Source: Candidatus Omnitrophota bacterium
Lineage (GTDB): Bacteria > Hinthialibacterota > Hinthialibacteria > Hinthialibacterales > JAKPRU01
Length of the DNA: 54,644 nt
Assembly (NCBI GenBank): GCA_029570205.1
Contig: JAKQSI010000013.1
Location: forward strand, 1-54,644
Direction of reading: 5' to 3'
Part shown: one piece after another, positions 44,332-53,546 of the stretch
Layout of the letters: the number at the start of each line of letters is the position of its first letter
How positions within the stretch are numbered: position 1 is the stretch's first letter
Translations under genes and position numbers: made by a program
Notes under the pieces: generated by a model
Database searches by the model: none
What the model saw: only the letters and a program-made list of their open reading frames with translations
Told to the model about the DNA's origin: nothing

Positions 44332-45218
44332 TGAGCAAGCGACTGGGATATATCGGTATGGGAATCATGGGAAAACCCATGGCCCGTAATCTTCTGAAAG
44401 CCGGATTTTCGCTATCCGTATACAATCGAACACCGGAAAAAACAAAAGACCTTGCGGCACAGGGGGCCTCGGTGTGTTCCTCCCCGAGGGAATTAGCCGA
44501 ACAGGTAGATGTTATTTTTACCAATGTCACCGATACCCCCGATGTGCGTGCGGTTCTTTTCGGCAAAGACGGTGTCGTGGAGGGCTGCCGGGAAGGGCAG
44601 ATCGTGATCGACAACAGTACCATCTCTCCCAGGGAGACTCGTGAAATCGCAAAGATTCTGGCAGCAAAGCGAGTGGCGTTCCTGGATGCGCCGGTGAGCG
44701 GGGGAGATATCGGGGCGCAGAAAGGAACGCTGTCCATTATGGTTGGGGGAGACAAAGCCGTCTTTGAAGCCTGCCTTCCGTATTTCCAGGCGATGGGAAG
44801 TGCCATTACCTGGTGTGGCGAGTCCGGCATGGGACAGATGACTAAACTATGCAACCAGATCCTGTGCGCGGTAAACATGCTGGCCACCTGCGAATGTATC
44901 TCTCTGGCAAAACAGGCGGGGCTGGATGTCCGGACCATGCTGGATGTAGTCACCAAAGGCGCCGGCGGGTCCTGGGCATTAGCCAACCTGGGGCCGAAAA
45001 TCGCACAGGGCGATCTGCAACCCGGGTTCATGGTGCAGCTGATCCAGAAAGATTTGCGTCTGGTAATGGAGGCGGCCCGATCCGTTTCCCTTCCCTTGCC
45101 CGGCACGGCTCTGGCGCAGCAATTATTCACCGCCGTGGAGGCGGAAGGCGGAGGGAAGCTCGGAACGCAGGCGATGATCCGCGCGTTCGAACGCCTGGGG
45201 AAATTCAGCATTCCTTAG
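44331..45218 (+). CDS. 3-hydroxyisobutyrate dehydrogenase-like protein
   Basis: 295-residue beta-hydroxyacid dehydrogenase of the GarR/MmsB/GLYR family, NAD(P)-dependent. Nucleotide site GYIGMGIMGKPMARN at residues 6-20, substrate loop DAPVSGGDIGAQKGT, and catalytic-lysine region GQMTKLCNQIL. The ATG overlaps the preceding stop in TGATG, so translation is coupled to the NYN gene. The substrate could be tartronate semialdehyde, succinate semialdehyde or 3-hydroxyisobutyrate; the sequence does not decide. Confidence 0.92.
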   Translation: MSKRLGYIGMGIMGKPMARNLLKAGFSLSVYNRTPEKTKDLAAQGASVCSSPRELAEQVDVIFTNVTDTPDVRAVLFGKDGVVEGCREGQIVIDNSTISPRETREIAKILAAKRVAFLDAPVSGGDIGAQKGTLSIMVGGDKAVFEACLPYFQAMGSAITWCGESGMGQMTKLCNQILCAVNMLATCECISLAKQAGLDVRTMLDVVTKGAGGSWALANLGPKIAQGDLQPGFMVQLIQKDLRLVMEAARSVSLPLPGTALAQQLFTAVEAEGGGKLGTQAMIRAFERLGKFSIP

Positions 45219-45222
45219 TCCA

Positions 45223-46971
45223 ATGTATTTCTGTCGGAAAATATCTGCCTGGAAGGGCTGCCGGAATCCGCTTCTGATTCTATCGGCAGCGTCGATCGTC
45301 ATTGTTGCCTCTTTCCCCATCGGCGCACATCTCGGATTCGGACTGGTAGATGATGCTTACATCAGTATGCGGTATGCCCGAAACTGGGCGGAGGGTATCG
45401 GGCCGTTTTTCAATTCGGGCGAGCGGGTTGAGGGATACACCAATTTTCTCTGGACAGTCTTTCTGTTCGCAGGGGCACAACAGGGAATCGAACCACCGCA
45501 AATGGCGGAGCAGATGGGACGGGTGTGCCTGGGGCTTGTCATCCCCGTGGCGTTCTCCCTGGCGTTTTGTATCACAAGATCGTGGGCTGTCGCGCTTTTT
45601 GCGGTGGCGCTTGTGCTGAGCGATCCGGGAGTATGGGCCTGGTCCTTATCCGGTTTGGAGACTCCACTGCTGACACTGTTGTTCACGACAGTGTTCACAA
45701 TTTGGATGCGCAAGGGCGGGGGAATACGGAGAGAACTCTGCCTGGCCTTGCTGGTTTCAGCCGCGGCATTGACACGACCGGAGGGAGCAGCCATGTTCGT
45801 GTATATATTAGCCCGTAGGGGCGACGCATGCGTCGCCCCTGCGGGCATGGATGGCCACCGGCAAGATGCCGGCGCCACCCTCACATTTTCTCACCCCGAC
45901 CCTCTCCTGAAGGCAAAGGCGGAAAACATCCCGTCATTCCGCCGAAAGCCGGAAATCAATGGACACGGCCCAGGCGCTGGGGACGACACATGCGTCGCCT
46001 CTGCGATCGTTTTTGTCGGCATATTCATCGCGGTTTTCGGCTCCTGCTTATTATGGCGGCGATGGACGTATGGCTTGTGGCTTCCGAATTCGTTTTATGC
46101 GAAGCATGGATTCGCTGGGCCGGCGCTTTGGTGGCGGGGGGGGCGGTATGTTCTGGATGGTTGTGTGGCGCACCCGTTCTGGTTGTTGATTCCGCTGGGG
46201 TGTTTCCTCGGGGCATGGCGGGATCGGGCATTTATCAGACTGCTTGGTTTCTCGCTGTTCTACCTGATAATTGTAGCTCTTTCGGGCGGCGATCATTACA
46301 CTCTGGGCCGGTTCTGTGTGCCGGTGGTTCCGATCCTTTCGATTCTGGCTGCGATGGGTCTTCAAAACGCTTGCAAGCAGGTATCCCTCGTGCAGAAAGT
46401 CGTCGCGCAACCGGTTTGGAAAGGTCTTCCTGCAACCGTGTCGGTTGTATTCGCCGCGCTGTGTGGAGTATTGAACGCAGGCTGGGGATTCGAGTACCAG
46501 GATGGAGGATATTTCCATCGTTCCCAGATCGGTTGGGCAGAGGGCTGGGGGCGGATCGGAGAGATTTGGCGGGAGGAAGTCGAGCCGGACACAGTGATTG
46601 CGGTGGTCACCGCCGGGGCGCTCCCATACATCTCATCGCTCCCGACCATTGACATCCTGGGTATCAATGACCACCATATTTCTCAGAGAGATGTGCCGAT
46701 CGGGGGCGGAGTCGCCGGGCATGAGAAGGGCGACGCGGATTATGTGCTGCGGCGGAGACCGCAACGAATCCAAATCGCGCCCATGTTGCTTTTCCAACGG
46801 ATCCGAACGCGGTACACGGAGGTTCCGCTCGAGGATGTTCTGACCTATCCGGCCCAGATGGAGTTGGCAAATCATCCGGTTTTTCAGAAATCGTACTCAT
46901 TCGTCACCGAAAAAACCCGTTTCGGCTATCTGTCTTATCACCGATATTCCAACGAAGGAATGAAAAACTGA
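45223..46971 (+). CDS. GT-C-type membrane glycosyltransferase-like protein with in-frame repeat insert
   Basis: 582-residue polytopic membrane protein resembling GT-C glycosyltransferases such as the arabinofuranosyl and mannosyl transferase groups. Signatures: DDAYISMRYARN and EGYTNFLW in the first extracytoplasmic loop, ALTRPEGA in a mid helix, LPNSFYAKHG later, and a soluble C-terminal domain. Residues of about 197-262 (RRGDACVAPAG to DDTCVAS) are encoded by a mosaic of dispersed repeats, which swell a loop between two helices without shifting the frame. Stop overlaps the next ATG (TGATG). It probably adds a sugar to a cell-surface glycan. Confidence 0.8.
   Translation: MYFCRKISAWKGCRNPLLILSAASIVIVASFPIGAHLGFGLVDDAYISMRYARNWAEGIGPFFNSGERVEGYTNFLWTVFLFAGAQQGIEPPQMAEQMGRVCLGLVIPVAFSLAFCITRSWAVALFAVALVLSDPGVWAWSLSGLETPLLTLLFTTVFTIWMRKGGGIRRELCLALLVSAAALTRPEGAAMFVYILARRGDACVAPAGMDGHRQDAGATLTFSHPDPLLKAKAENIPSFRRKPEINGHGPGAGDDTCVASAIVFVGIFIAVFGSCLLWRRWTYGLWLPNSFYAKHGFAGPALWWRGGRYVLDGCVAHPFWLLIPLGCFLGAWRDRAFIRLLGFSLFYLIIVALSGGDHYTLGRFCVPVVPILSILAAMGLQNACKQVSLVQKVVAQPVWKGLPATVSVVFAALCGVLNAGWGFEYQDGGYFHRSQIGWAEGWGRIGEIWREEVEPDTVIAVVTAGALPYISSLPTIDILGINDHHISQRDVPIGGGVAGHEKGDADYVLRRRPQRIQIAPMLLFQRIRTRYTEVPLEDVLTYPAQMELANHPVFQKSYSFVTEKTRFGYLSYHRYSNEGMKN
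45812..46008. repeat. Repeat mosaic inside the GT-C gene
   Basis: In order: a 34-bp palindrome centred on GCATGC (45812-45845) from the leuS-mutS family; CACCGGCA-AGA-TGCCGGCG (45856-45874); CTCACCCCGACCCTCTCC (45891 on); a degenerate ATTCCGCC-GAAA-GCCGGAAAT (45936 on); and a GACACATGCGTCGCC remnant near 45986. Reading frame stays open through all of it. Confidence 0.8.
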
Positions 46972-47939
46972 TGCACAAGCGATACCGGACGTTCGGCGAT
47001 TGGATTCGGGAACGATACGGTTGCCGTGTGCATAAAGTTTGTGTGGATGCCGGATTTACCTGTCCGAATCGCGATGGAACCAGGGCCGTGGGCGGCTGTA
47101 CCTTCTGCAATAACGAGGGATTCAGTTACAACACGCGACGCGGCGCGCGAAGCGTGCGGGAGCAGATACAGGAGGGCATGGAGTTTATACGCAATCGCTA
47201 CAAGGCACAACGCTTTATCGCCTATTTTCAACCCTATTCCAATACCTACGCGCCCATCGAGGTACTTCGGAGCCGCTATGATGAGGCGTTGTCGTTCCCG
47301 GAAGTGGTCGCGCTCTCGGTCGGAACACGCCCGGACTGTGTGTCTCCGGCCGTGTTGGACCTGTTGGAGGGATATGCGCAACAATGGGATGTCTGGATCG
47401 AATACGGGCTTCAGACCGTACACAACCGAACCCTGGTGCGTGTGAATCGTTGCGATACTTATGAGAACTTCGTGCAGATTATCGAGCAAACCGTTCCGCG
47501 CCCGATCCTCATCTGCATTCATGTCATTCTGGGACTGCCGGGGGAATCACGGGCGGATATGATCGAGACAGCCCAGCGGATCGCAAAGTTTCCCTATCAA
47601 AGCCTGAAGATCCATCTGATGCACGTGATGAGAGATACGGCGCTGGCAGATCAGTACCGGCGCGGTGAGGTCTCTGTACTCACCCGTGAAGAATATGCGG
47701 AGCGGGTGGCCGATTTTCTGGAGTATGTTCCGGCGGACGTGGCTCTGCAACGTCTTTCCGCGGATGCGCCCAGAGAGGTCCTGATTGCCCCGGAATGGTG
47801 CCTGAATCGAACCGAGACAGTCAGGGCGATTGAGAACACCCTGGAGCAAAGAAACACGTGGCAAGGAAAGAAACTCGGATTCCCGCCACCCTGGGAATCC
47901 GCTCCCGGTCGTCTGGAATTATCCGGTAGCGTTCGATGA
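46971..47939 (+). CDS. Radical SAM protein, YhcC family
   Basis: 322 residues of the TIGR01212/YhcC group. Cluster cysteines C31, C43 and C46 (CPNRDGTRAVGGCTFC), followed by FQPYSNTYAP and GLQTVHNRTL, both typical. Exact reaction not established for the family. It overlaps the next gene by four bases. Confidence 0.92.
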   Translation: MHKRYRTFGDWIRERYGCRVHKVCVDAGFTCPNRDGTRAVGGCTFCNNEGFSYNTRRGARSVREQIQEGMEFIRNRYKAQRFIAYFQPYSNTYAPIEVLRSRYDEALSFPEVVALSVGTRPDCVSPAVLDLLEGYAQQWDVWIEYGLQTVHNRTLVRVNRCDTYENFVQIIEQTVPRPILICIHVILGLPGESRADMIETAQRIAKFPYQSLKIHLMHVMRDTALADQYRRGEVSVLTREEYAERVADFLEYVPADVALQRLSADAPREVLIAPEWCLNRTETVRAIENTLEQRNTWQGKKLGFPPPWESAPGRLELSGSVR

Positions 47940-48343
47940 CCAAACAGCCGAAAGCCCTCGTGATTGAAGATGACCCCCTGATTTCTCGACTGATCGAGAA
48001 AATCCTCGAAATGGAGGGATTTCAAATTCAAAAAGCCTGGGACGGGGTTGAAGGTTGTTCCCGGGCGGATGAGGAGGATTTCGATCTGATTGTCCTGGAC
48101 TTTCGTCTGCCCGATATAGACGGAACCGAAGTGCTGGAACGTCTTAACAACTCCCCCCATGCCGCAAATACCCCGATTCTGCTCACCACCGCGTATATCA
48201 AAATGCCGTTCGATCCGAGCAAAATGGTCAACCGAAAAATCGCGTTCATTGAAAAACCATTTGAGCGCAGTCATTTCGTGGAAAAGGTCCGTTCAATCAC
48301 CGGACACCGGGACTCTTGCTCTTCCGATTCCAATCTTCAATAG
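47936..48343 (+). CDS. Single-domain response regulator
   Basis: 135 residues that form only a receiver domain: acidic pair D12-D13, phospho-acceptor D55 (VLDFRLPDIDG), TTAY and the K of EKPF. No output domain, so it likely acts through protein contact. ATG overlaps the yhcC-like stop (ATGA). No histidine kinase nearby. Confidence 0.92.
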   Translation: MTKQPKALVIEDDPLISRLIEKILEMEGFQIQKAWDGVEGCSRADEEDFDLIVLDFRLPDIDGTEVLERLNNSPHAANTPILLTTAYIKMPFDPSKMVNRKIAFIEKPFERSHFVEKVRSITGHRDSCSSDSNLQ

Positions 48344-48400
48344 TACCTCCCTTGGCGTTGACTGTATTCACGATACCTTCCAATGGAGCAGGAACGAATT

Positions 48401-49372
48401 ATGGACGAAATATCAAAGATGTCCGAGTATAAACCGAGTCGCCTGGAGAGGGCAATTCGTTCCGGCCAATTTGTTGTGACCTCGGAGCTCGGCCCGCCGA
48501 AATGCGCGGATGCCGAATATGTGCGGCGGAAGACGGATTGCCTGGTGGGTCGAGTGGAAGCGATCAATGTAACGGACAATCAGGGCGCAAATGTCCGCAT
48601 GTGTAACTGGGCAACGGCTTTGTTGATCCTGGAACGCGGGGGGGAGCCCGTGCTGCAATTCACCACGCGCGACAGGAATCGGCTGGCAATTCAAGCAGAC
48701 CTGATCGGCGCATCGGCCCTGGGGATCAAGAACGCCTTTGTGGTTTCGGGGGACCATATCACGCTCGGTCTGCATCGAACGGCTCGCCAGGTTTCGGATG
48801 TGGATCCCATGCACGTCCTGCAAATGGTGAAACGCATGGCAAATCCGGGTGTGCTGGATTCCGGGGAAGAATTGCGCAACAGCCCGAAACAGCCCATTCA
48901 GCCGGTGCGTTTTTTCATCGGAGCGGCGGAGAATCCGTTCTCGGACCCGCAGGAGTTTCGGATCATGCGCCTCGCAAAGAAAATCGCGGCAGGAGCGGAT
49001 TTTATACAGACTCAGTGTGTTTTCGATATCGAACGGTTTCGGGAGTTTATGGCGGAGGTGCGAAACAAAGGGTTGCATGAGAAAGTCGCCATTTTGGGCG
49101 GCATTGTCCTCGCCAGAACCGTGGGCGCACTGACATTCATGAAGACGCGCGTACCCGGAATCAGCATCCCGGAGGAGATCATGCAGCGAATGGAACGGGC
49201 CAAAGAACAGAAACGCTCCGAGGAAGAAGGAATCGCCATTGCAGCAGAGTTGATTCAGCAGTGCCGCAAAATCGAGGGTGTCCGGGGAGTCCACCTGATT
49301 ACATTGGAACGTGAGGAACTGGCTGAGCCGACGCTGCAGAAAGCGGGACTGTTGCCACGGCCTGATTTTTGA
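48401..49372 (+). CDS. Methylenetetrahydrofolate reductase
   Basis: 323-residue MetF-like barrel that reduces methylene-THF to methyl-THF. Early SELGPPK, then INVTDNQGANVRM, CRDRN-type loop (TTRDRNRLA), FVVSGDH, and QTQCVFD late; all conserved. The start at 48401 has AGGA 7 bases upstream; an ATG at 48383 has none. The one-carbon route serves methionine synthesis or an acetyl-CoA-type pathway; the neighbours do not tell which. Confidence 0.92.
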   Translation: MDEISKMSEYKPSRLERAIRSGQFVVTSELGPPKCADAEYVRRKTDCLVGRVEAINVTDNQGANVRMCNWATALLILERGGEPVLQFTTRDRNRLAIQADLIGASALGIKNAFVVSGDHITLGLHRTARQVSDVDPMHVLQMVKRMANPGVLDSGEELRNSPKQPIQPVRFFIGAAENPFSDPQEFRIMRLAKKIAAGADFIQTQCVFDIERFREFMAEVRNKGLHEKVAILGGIVLARTVGALTFMKTRVPGISIPEEIMQRMERAKEQKRSEEEGIAIAAELIQQCRKIEGVRGVHLITLEREELAEPTLQKAGLLPRPDF

Positions 49373-49384
49373 GGTTCCGTAAAT

Positions 49385-49450
49385 CGCAGGCTGGAAGCCA
49401 ATGCCACCCCTGTTGCGGGAGATTCGGGTGGCGCCGGCATCTTGCCGGCG
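49385..49450. repeat. Paired hairpins, inverted
   Basis: CGCAGGCT-GGA-AGCC (49385 on, half of it degraded) and CGCCGGCA-TCT-TGCCGGCG (49432-49450, perfect). Opposite orientation and order to 42995-43138. Confidence 0.75.
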
Positions 49451-49548
49451 TCTTCCAATCTGGGACCGCCTTTTCACCCAATCACCAGCCCCGCCGGAGT
49501 CATACTCGAAATAACGGTTATGAATAAGATTTCTTTGGAGGTTGAATG

Positions 49549-50133
49549 ATGATGAGTGTTTTTTTGCGGGCAGCAGAAAGACGAAAAGCCGCTGAAGGAA
49601 TTCTGGCGGATCTGCAACTGGTCGAACGCTGGGGGCGTTTTGGACGCCCGGTCATCGTGGGGGCGTTGGCATACGATTTGATCGTCGACTTCGATATCGA
49701 CATGGAGATTTATTGTCCGGACCTTCAGATCGATCACGGTTTTCAAGTTCTGCGTGAATGCGCGCAAAACAGCCATGTGACCCACGCGCAATTCCTGAAT
49801 GGACTGAAAACTCCCGACCAGGCCTTGTACTGGCAAATTCGGTATCGGGATGAGGAAAATCGGGATTGGAAAGTCGATATGTGGTCTGCGCCCGAAGACT
49901 ATCCTCTTCCACGCAGCGAACATTTTGTGGAGCCGATGAAAAAGGCGCTCACGAACGAGACGCGAAAGGCTATTCTCGAATTGAAAGAATCCCGGGCAAA
50001 CGACAACACCTTGGCTTGTTTGTCAATTGATCTCTATCGGGCGGTATTGGAGGATGGCGTTCGGTGTGCGGACGATTTACGTCACTGGCTTCAGACACAC
50101 ACGACCGGACAATTGACAAACTGGAAACCGTAA
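49549..50133 (+). CDS. Nucleotidyltransferase-like protein of unknown function
   Basis: 194 residues. VGALAYDLIVDFDIDMEIYCP (about residues 37-57) has the alternating D-x-D look of nucleotidyltransferase folds, and the rest is a helical cap (AILELKESRANDN). Three ATGs follow each other; GGAGG lies 7 bases before the one at 49549. Could be an aminoglycoside-nucleotidyltransferase-like or MNT-type protein. The call rests on one motif. Confidence 0.55.
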   Translation: MMSVFLRAAERRKAAEGILADLQLVERWGRFGRPVIVGALAYDLIVDFDIDMEIYCPDLQIDHGFQVLRECAQNSHVTHAQFLNGLKTPDQALYWQIRYRDEENRDWKVDMWSAPEDYPLPRSEHFVEPMKKALTNETRKAILELKESRANDNTLACLSIDLYRAVLEDGVRCADDLRHWLQTHTTGQLTNWKP

Positions 50134-50185
50134 TGAGAAATGCTTCTCATTACGCTCTATTGCCTTCCGGAAAGGGGAATTCCAA

Positions 50186-50797
50186 TCACATTTCCGTCCG
50201 CAGAGAGAGCGCGGCGGCCAGCGTGGTTTCATCCGCAAATTCCAAATCGCCGCCGGTGGGCAAACCACGGGCAATTCGCGACACACGTACCCCGATAGGA
50301 CGAATCAGGTTCTGCAAATAAAGCGCTGTCGCATCTCCCTCCAATGTAGGATTTGTTGCGAGAATCACCTCGCGGATATCTCCACGCAGCCGTTCCAACA
50401 GGCTTCGGATGCGGATTTCCTCCGGCCCGATCCCGTCAATCGGCGAAAGCGCGCCACCGAGAATGTGATATACTCCATGGAAATCATTGGTTCGCTCAAT
50501 CGCGAAAACATCCTGCGGTTGTTCTACCACACAGATCACACAATGATCCCGACTGTCGGAGGAGCAGATATGGCATGGGTCGGTTTCGGAGAAATAGCCA
50601 CAGATGGAACAGCGTCTGATTTTGGCGTGAAGGTCCTGAAGCGCACGGGAGAGGTTCTCGATTTCAGACCGGTCGCGACGCAATATATGATAAACCAGCC
50701 GCTGCGCCATCCGTGGACCGATTCCGGGCAGCTTGCACAGCTCCGCCACCGCGCGATCCACCGAGGGAATCCCCACCGTACTGCGATTACCGCTCAT
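50186..50797 (-). CDS. recR: Recombination protein RecR
   Basis: Works with RecF/RecO to load RecA at gaps. 203 residues: helix-hairpin-helix LPGIGPRMAQRL (residues 23-34), zinc finger C63, C66, C75, C78 (CSICGYFSETDPCHIC), and a TOPRIM region (VVEQPQDVFAIE, VILATNPTLEGDATALYL). Start at 50797 has GAGAGG 7 bases upstream. No dnaX or ybaB next to it. Confidence 0.97.
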   Translation of the reverse strand: MSGNRSTVGIPSVDRAVAELCKLPGIGPRMAQRLVYHILRRDRSEIENLSRALQDLHAKIRRCSICGYFSETDPCHICSSDSRDHCVICVVEQPQDVFAIERTNDFHGVYHILGGALSPIDGIGPEEIRIRSLLERLRGDIREVILATNPTLEGDATALYLQNLIRPIGVRVSRIARGLPTGGDLEFADETTLAAALSLRTEM

Positions 50798-50860
50798 TGT
50801 CGGACCTCTCTCATCACCATTGCTCACAGGTGGGCCTTACTTTCGTCTCCCTCACCCCAA

Positions 50861-50882
50861 CCCTCTCCCCGGCGGGAGAGGG
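50861..50882. repeat. CCCTCTCCC hairpin
   Basis: CCCTCTCCC (50861-50869), CGGC loop, GGGAGAGGG (50874-50882); 9-bp stem, preceded by CTCACCCCAA. Last unit of the CTCACCCC family seen in the window. It stands between the epimerase and recR, both on the minus strand. Confidence 0.75.
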
Positions 50883-50908
50883 AGAAGAAAGACGACAGAA
50901 ATCGAAAG

Positions 50909-51850
50909 TCAACTATCGAGATATCCTGCTTCCTTCTGCCATTGAACCGCCTTTCTGATCCCTTCCGACAGGGGAGTCCGAGGGTGATAGCCCAGCAATT
51001 CACGGGCCTTGGTCACATCCGCCACATACCGCGTGACCTCTCCCGGCTGGCTTGCCCGATACGACACCTGAGCCTCCACTCCCAGGGCTTCCGCGATAAA
51101 TGTCACCAACTGGTCCAGGCTGTTCCCCTCGCCGTAGGCAAGATTGATCGTCTGATTCTTGACCCGGCCGGAAGTCAGCTTCCGAATACCCGAATAAATC
51201 CCTTGAATACAGTCGTCAATATAGGTGAAATCCAGGACTTTTTCCTTGCCGAAAATAACAATCGGCTCGCCCTGGGCAATTTTGCGGATAAACAGCGGCG
51301 TGACACGCTCCATCCGTTCAAGGTCATTGTCGTATCGCCCGTACACATTGCTGAAGCGGAACACAATATACGGCAGACCGTAGCACTGGGCGAATGAATA
51401 AATAAACGCCTCGCCGGAAATCTTGCTGGCGGAATACGGGCTTTCCGCAACCACAAAATCCGCGCATCCCTCGTTGGTCACATGGCGATGGATATCTCCG
51501 TACACCTCACGGGAACTGCCGAAAATGATGGGAACTCCGGCGAGACGGGCGCTTTCAACCACTTTGAACGTAATCACCACATTTTCAAGCGCACGAGACG
51601 GTTCCACCACCAGCTCATACACTTTCGCGTGCGCCGCCAGGTGGACCACAATGTCGATCTCAAATCCCTTGATCAGCTCGACCAATCGGCCGATGCAGTC
51701 TTTTCGTAAATCAATGGTTCGGAAAGGTATACAATCGGTCCAGGGGTTGTTCCGATAGTCCACTCCCAGCACAGTATGACCATCCTGTATTAAACAAAGC
51801 GCCAGGTTGGTCCCGATCATGCCGCTCGAACCGGTAATGAGAACCTTCAT
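50909..51850 (-). CDS. NAD-dependent epimerase/dehydratase
   Basis: 313-residue extended short-chain dehydrogenase acting on nucleotide sugars. GSSGMIG nucleotide site (7-13), catalytic S112/S113, and YSASK with Y139 and K143. Later RFSNVYGRYD matches the GalE/UDP-glucuronate epimerase group. Probably makes a sugar for surface glycans. GGAGGA precedes the ATG. It diverges from the radical SAM gene. Confidence 0.9.
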   Translation of the reverse strand: MKVLITGSSGMIGTNLALCLIQDGHTVLGVDYRNNPWTDCIPFRTIDLRKDCIGRLVELIKGFEIDIVVHLAAHAKVYELVVEPSRALENVVITFKVVESARLAGVPIIFGSSREVYGDIHRHVTNEGCADFVVAESPYSASKISGEAFIYSFAQCYGLPYIVFRFSNVYGRYDNDLERMERVTPLFIRKIAQGEPIVIFGKEKVLDFTYIDDCIQGIYSGIRKLTSGRVKNQTINLAYGEGNSLDQLVTFIAEALGVEAQVSYRASQPGEVTRYVADVTKARELLGYHPRTPLSEGIRKAVQWQKEAGYLDS

Positions 51851-52047
51851 GGATTGCGTTCTCCTCCCAAACGTCGTATTTTCAAACTTGACATAGTCTC
51901 ACTTCGGAGATCTTCTTTCCAGGGAGAATAAAAAAACGCAGCGCTGGCCGCACGGTCACGGTCGCCTGACCGGACAGATTAAGATTCACGCTCCGAAGGT
52001 CGAAAATAAGAATGCTAAACGACAGACCAATTACAGGGAACGATTCC

Positions 52048-53109
52048 ATGCGCACAGTCGCCGACAAGAAACCCGATGTAAAAATCAATCCATCTTATCA
52101 CGAGCTGCGTCCGGCGGATGGCGGCATGTATCCCTGGGAGAAAGCCTATTCGGACACCTACTGGGAATATCGGCGTAAATGGGCCGAAAACCCGAAAAAT
52201 TTCGTCGTGGAACGATTCCCGATTCACCTGGATATTGAAACAACACGGGTCTGCAACTTGCGCTGCCCCCACTGCCCACGCACACAGGCCCTGCAAAGCG
52301 GAACCCTGGGACCGTTCGGCCATATCTCCTTCGATCTGTTCCGGAAGGTCATCGACGAGGGCGCAGAGAAGGGCCTCTGCTCGGTCAAATACAATTACCT
52401 CGGCGAGCCGCTGCTGCACCCGAAATGCGTCGAGATGGTCCGGTACGCCAGGGAAAAGGGAATCCTGGATGTGATGTTCAACACCAACGCCACCATGCTG
52501 ACCGAACAAAAATCACGACAGCTGATCGAGGCCGGGCTGGACAAGATCATCTTTTCATTTGATGCGCACGATAAAAAACTCTATGAGGAACTTCGCGCAG
52601 GGGCCGACTATGACCAGGTAGTCGGCAATATCCTTCGGTTCCAGAAAATCCGCAACGAGATGGGCAAAATGTTTCCGGTGACACGGGTTTCCATGGTCAA
52701 AATGAAAAACAATGTCGACGACTATGAAAACTTCGTGGCGTTCTGGAAAGACAAAGTTGACCTGGTTTCGACTGTGGATTACCAGAACCCGCTTGGTCTT
52801 GACAAGGTGGATCGCACATCTTCCGAACAGGAAGATACCTTTTTCGCCTGCTCGCAGCTTTGGCAGCGGCTGTTTATCTGGTGGGATGGTTCCGTGCATC
52901 TCTGTTGCGGGGATTACGAAGGCGCGATCAAACTGGGGAATGTGAAAGACAAGACCATTGAGGAAATCTGGCATAGTCCGCAAATTGAGCGGATTCGAAA
53001 TCTGCACCAGACCGGCAAATACCATGTCATCGACATCTGTGCGCGCTGCAATGTGAACCGTATGCGCCCCGGCGGAGGGCTGTATGTGAAGGGAAGGGAG
53101 CTTAGGTAA
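52048..53109 (+). CDS. Radical SAM protein with SPASM domain
   Basis: 353 residues. Radical SAM cluster CNLRCPHC (C69, C73, C76). The C-terminal part carries a SPASM-type region: CSQLWQRLFIWWDGSVHLCCGD and later ICARCNVNR, which bind auxiliary clusters. Related enzymes modify peptides or sugars. ATG at 52048 has GGGA 8 bases upstream; an in-frame ATG at 52012 is possible. Pairs by divergence with the epimerase. Confidence 0.88.
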   Translation: MRTVADKKPDVKINPSYHELRPADGGMYPWEKAYSDTYWEYRRKWAENPKNFVVERFPIHLDIETTRVCNLRCPHCPRTQALQSGTLGPFGHISFDLFRKVIDEGAEKGLCSVKYNYLGEPLLHPKCVEMVRYAREKGILDVMFNTNATMLTEQKSRQLIEAGLDKIIFSFDAHDKKLYEELRAGADYDQVVGNILRFQKIRNEMGKMFPVTRVSMVKMKNNVDDYENFVAFWKDKVDLVSTVDYQNPLGLDKVDRTSSEQEDTFFACSQLWQRLFIWWDGSVHLCCGDYEGAIKLGNVKDKTIEEIWHSPQIERIRNLHQTGKYHVIDICARCNVNRMRPGGGLYVKGRELR

Positions 53110-53152
53110 AGGGACCCTCTGTCCCAACATTCCCTGAAACAACCTCCTGTGA

Positions 53153-53331
53153 GAAATTAGTGTAGAAGCGGAGGCCGTTCTGCAAACCGGAGTCGACAAA
53201 TCCAAAGAAGGACAAGGACTTGTCGCAGAAATAGAAACGCGCCTCCAACAGGGCGATTTGTCAGGAACCGAATGTGCCGGCCTGACCGAGAAAATCGTCC
53301 AGGTTCACCAGGGCGAGACAGGCGCTGGTGT
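53153..53331 (+). pseudogene. Coding remnant without a start
   Basis: An open frame with natural composition (VEAEAVLQTGVDKSKEGQG, LVAEIETRLQQGDLSG) begins right after a stop and has no start codon or ribosome site. It then runs into hairpin repeats. Family unknown. It looks like the middle of a lost gene. Confidence 0.4.
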
Positions 53332-53335
53332 ACCT

Positions 53336-53432
53336 TGGAGTGCGGGAGCGTCAGCTCCCGCCTTTCCTTGGAGTGCGGCAGCGTCAGCTCCCGCCTTTCC
53401 TTGCTCCCGCCTTTCCTTGCTCCCGCCTTTCC
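53336..53432. repeat. 33-bp hairpin units and two half-units
   Basis: Full units at 53336 and 53369, then two 16-base right-half units at 53401 and 53417. The first has GGGAGC/GCTCCC arms; the second mixes GGCAGC with GCTCCC. Same family as the window-end array. Confidence 0.85.
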
Positions 53433-53546
53433 TTGGAACGCGGCAGGCTATTGGTGGTGGCCCACTCTGAGGAAGGCGAAACGATTCGGATTATCAGCGC
53501 ACGCCCCGCGCAAAAAGGAGACCGAAAAATCTATGAAAAAGGCTGA
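53433..53546 (+). pseudogene. Truncated BrnT toxin
   Basis: The frame ends GRLLVVAHSEEGETIRIISA...GDRKIYEKG, the conserved C-terminal half of BrnT (DUF497) ribonuclease toxins. Everything before GRLL is hairpin repeat, so the N-terminal half is lost and the toxin should be dead. Its stop lies inside the BrnA-like gene. Confidence 0.7.

Noticed and set aside
48401-49372. Wood-Ljungdahl operon
   Set aside because: Only an MTHFR is present; no MetV, acsC/D/E or CODH genes are near.
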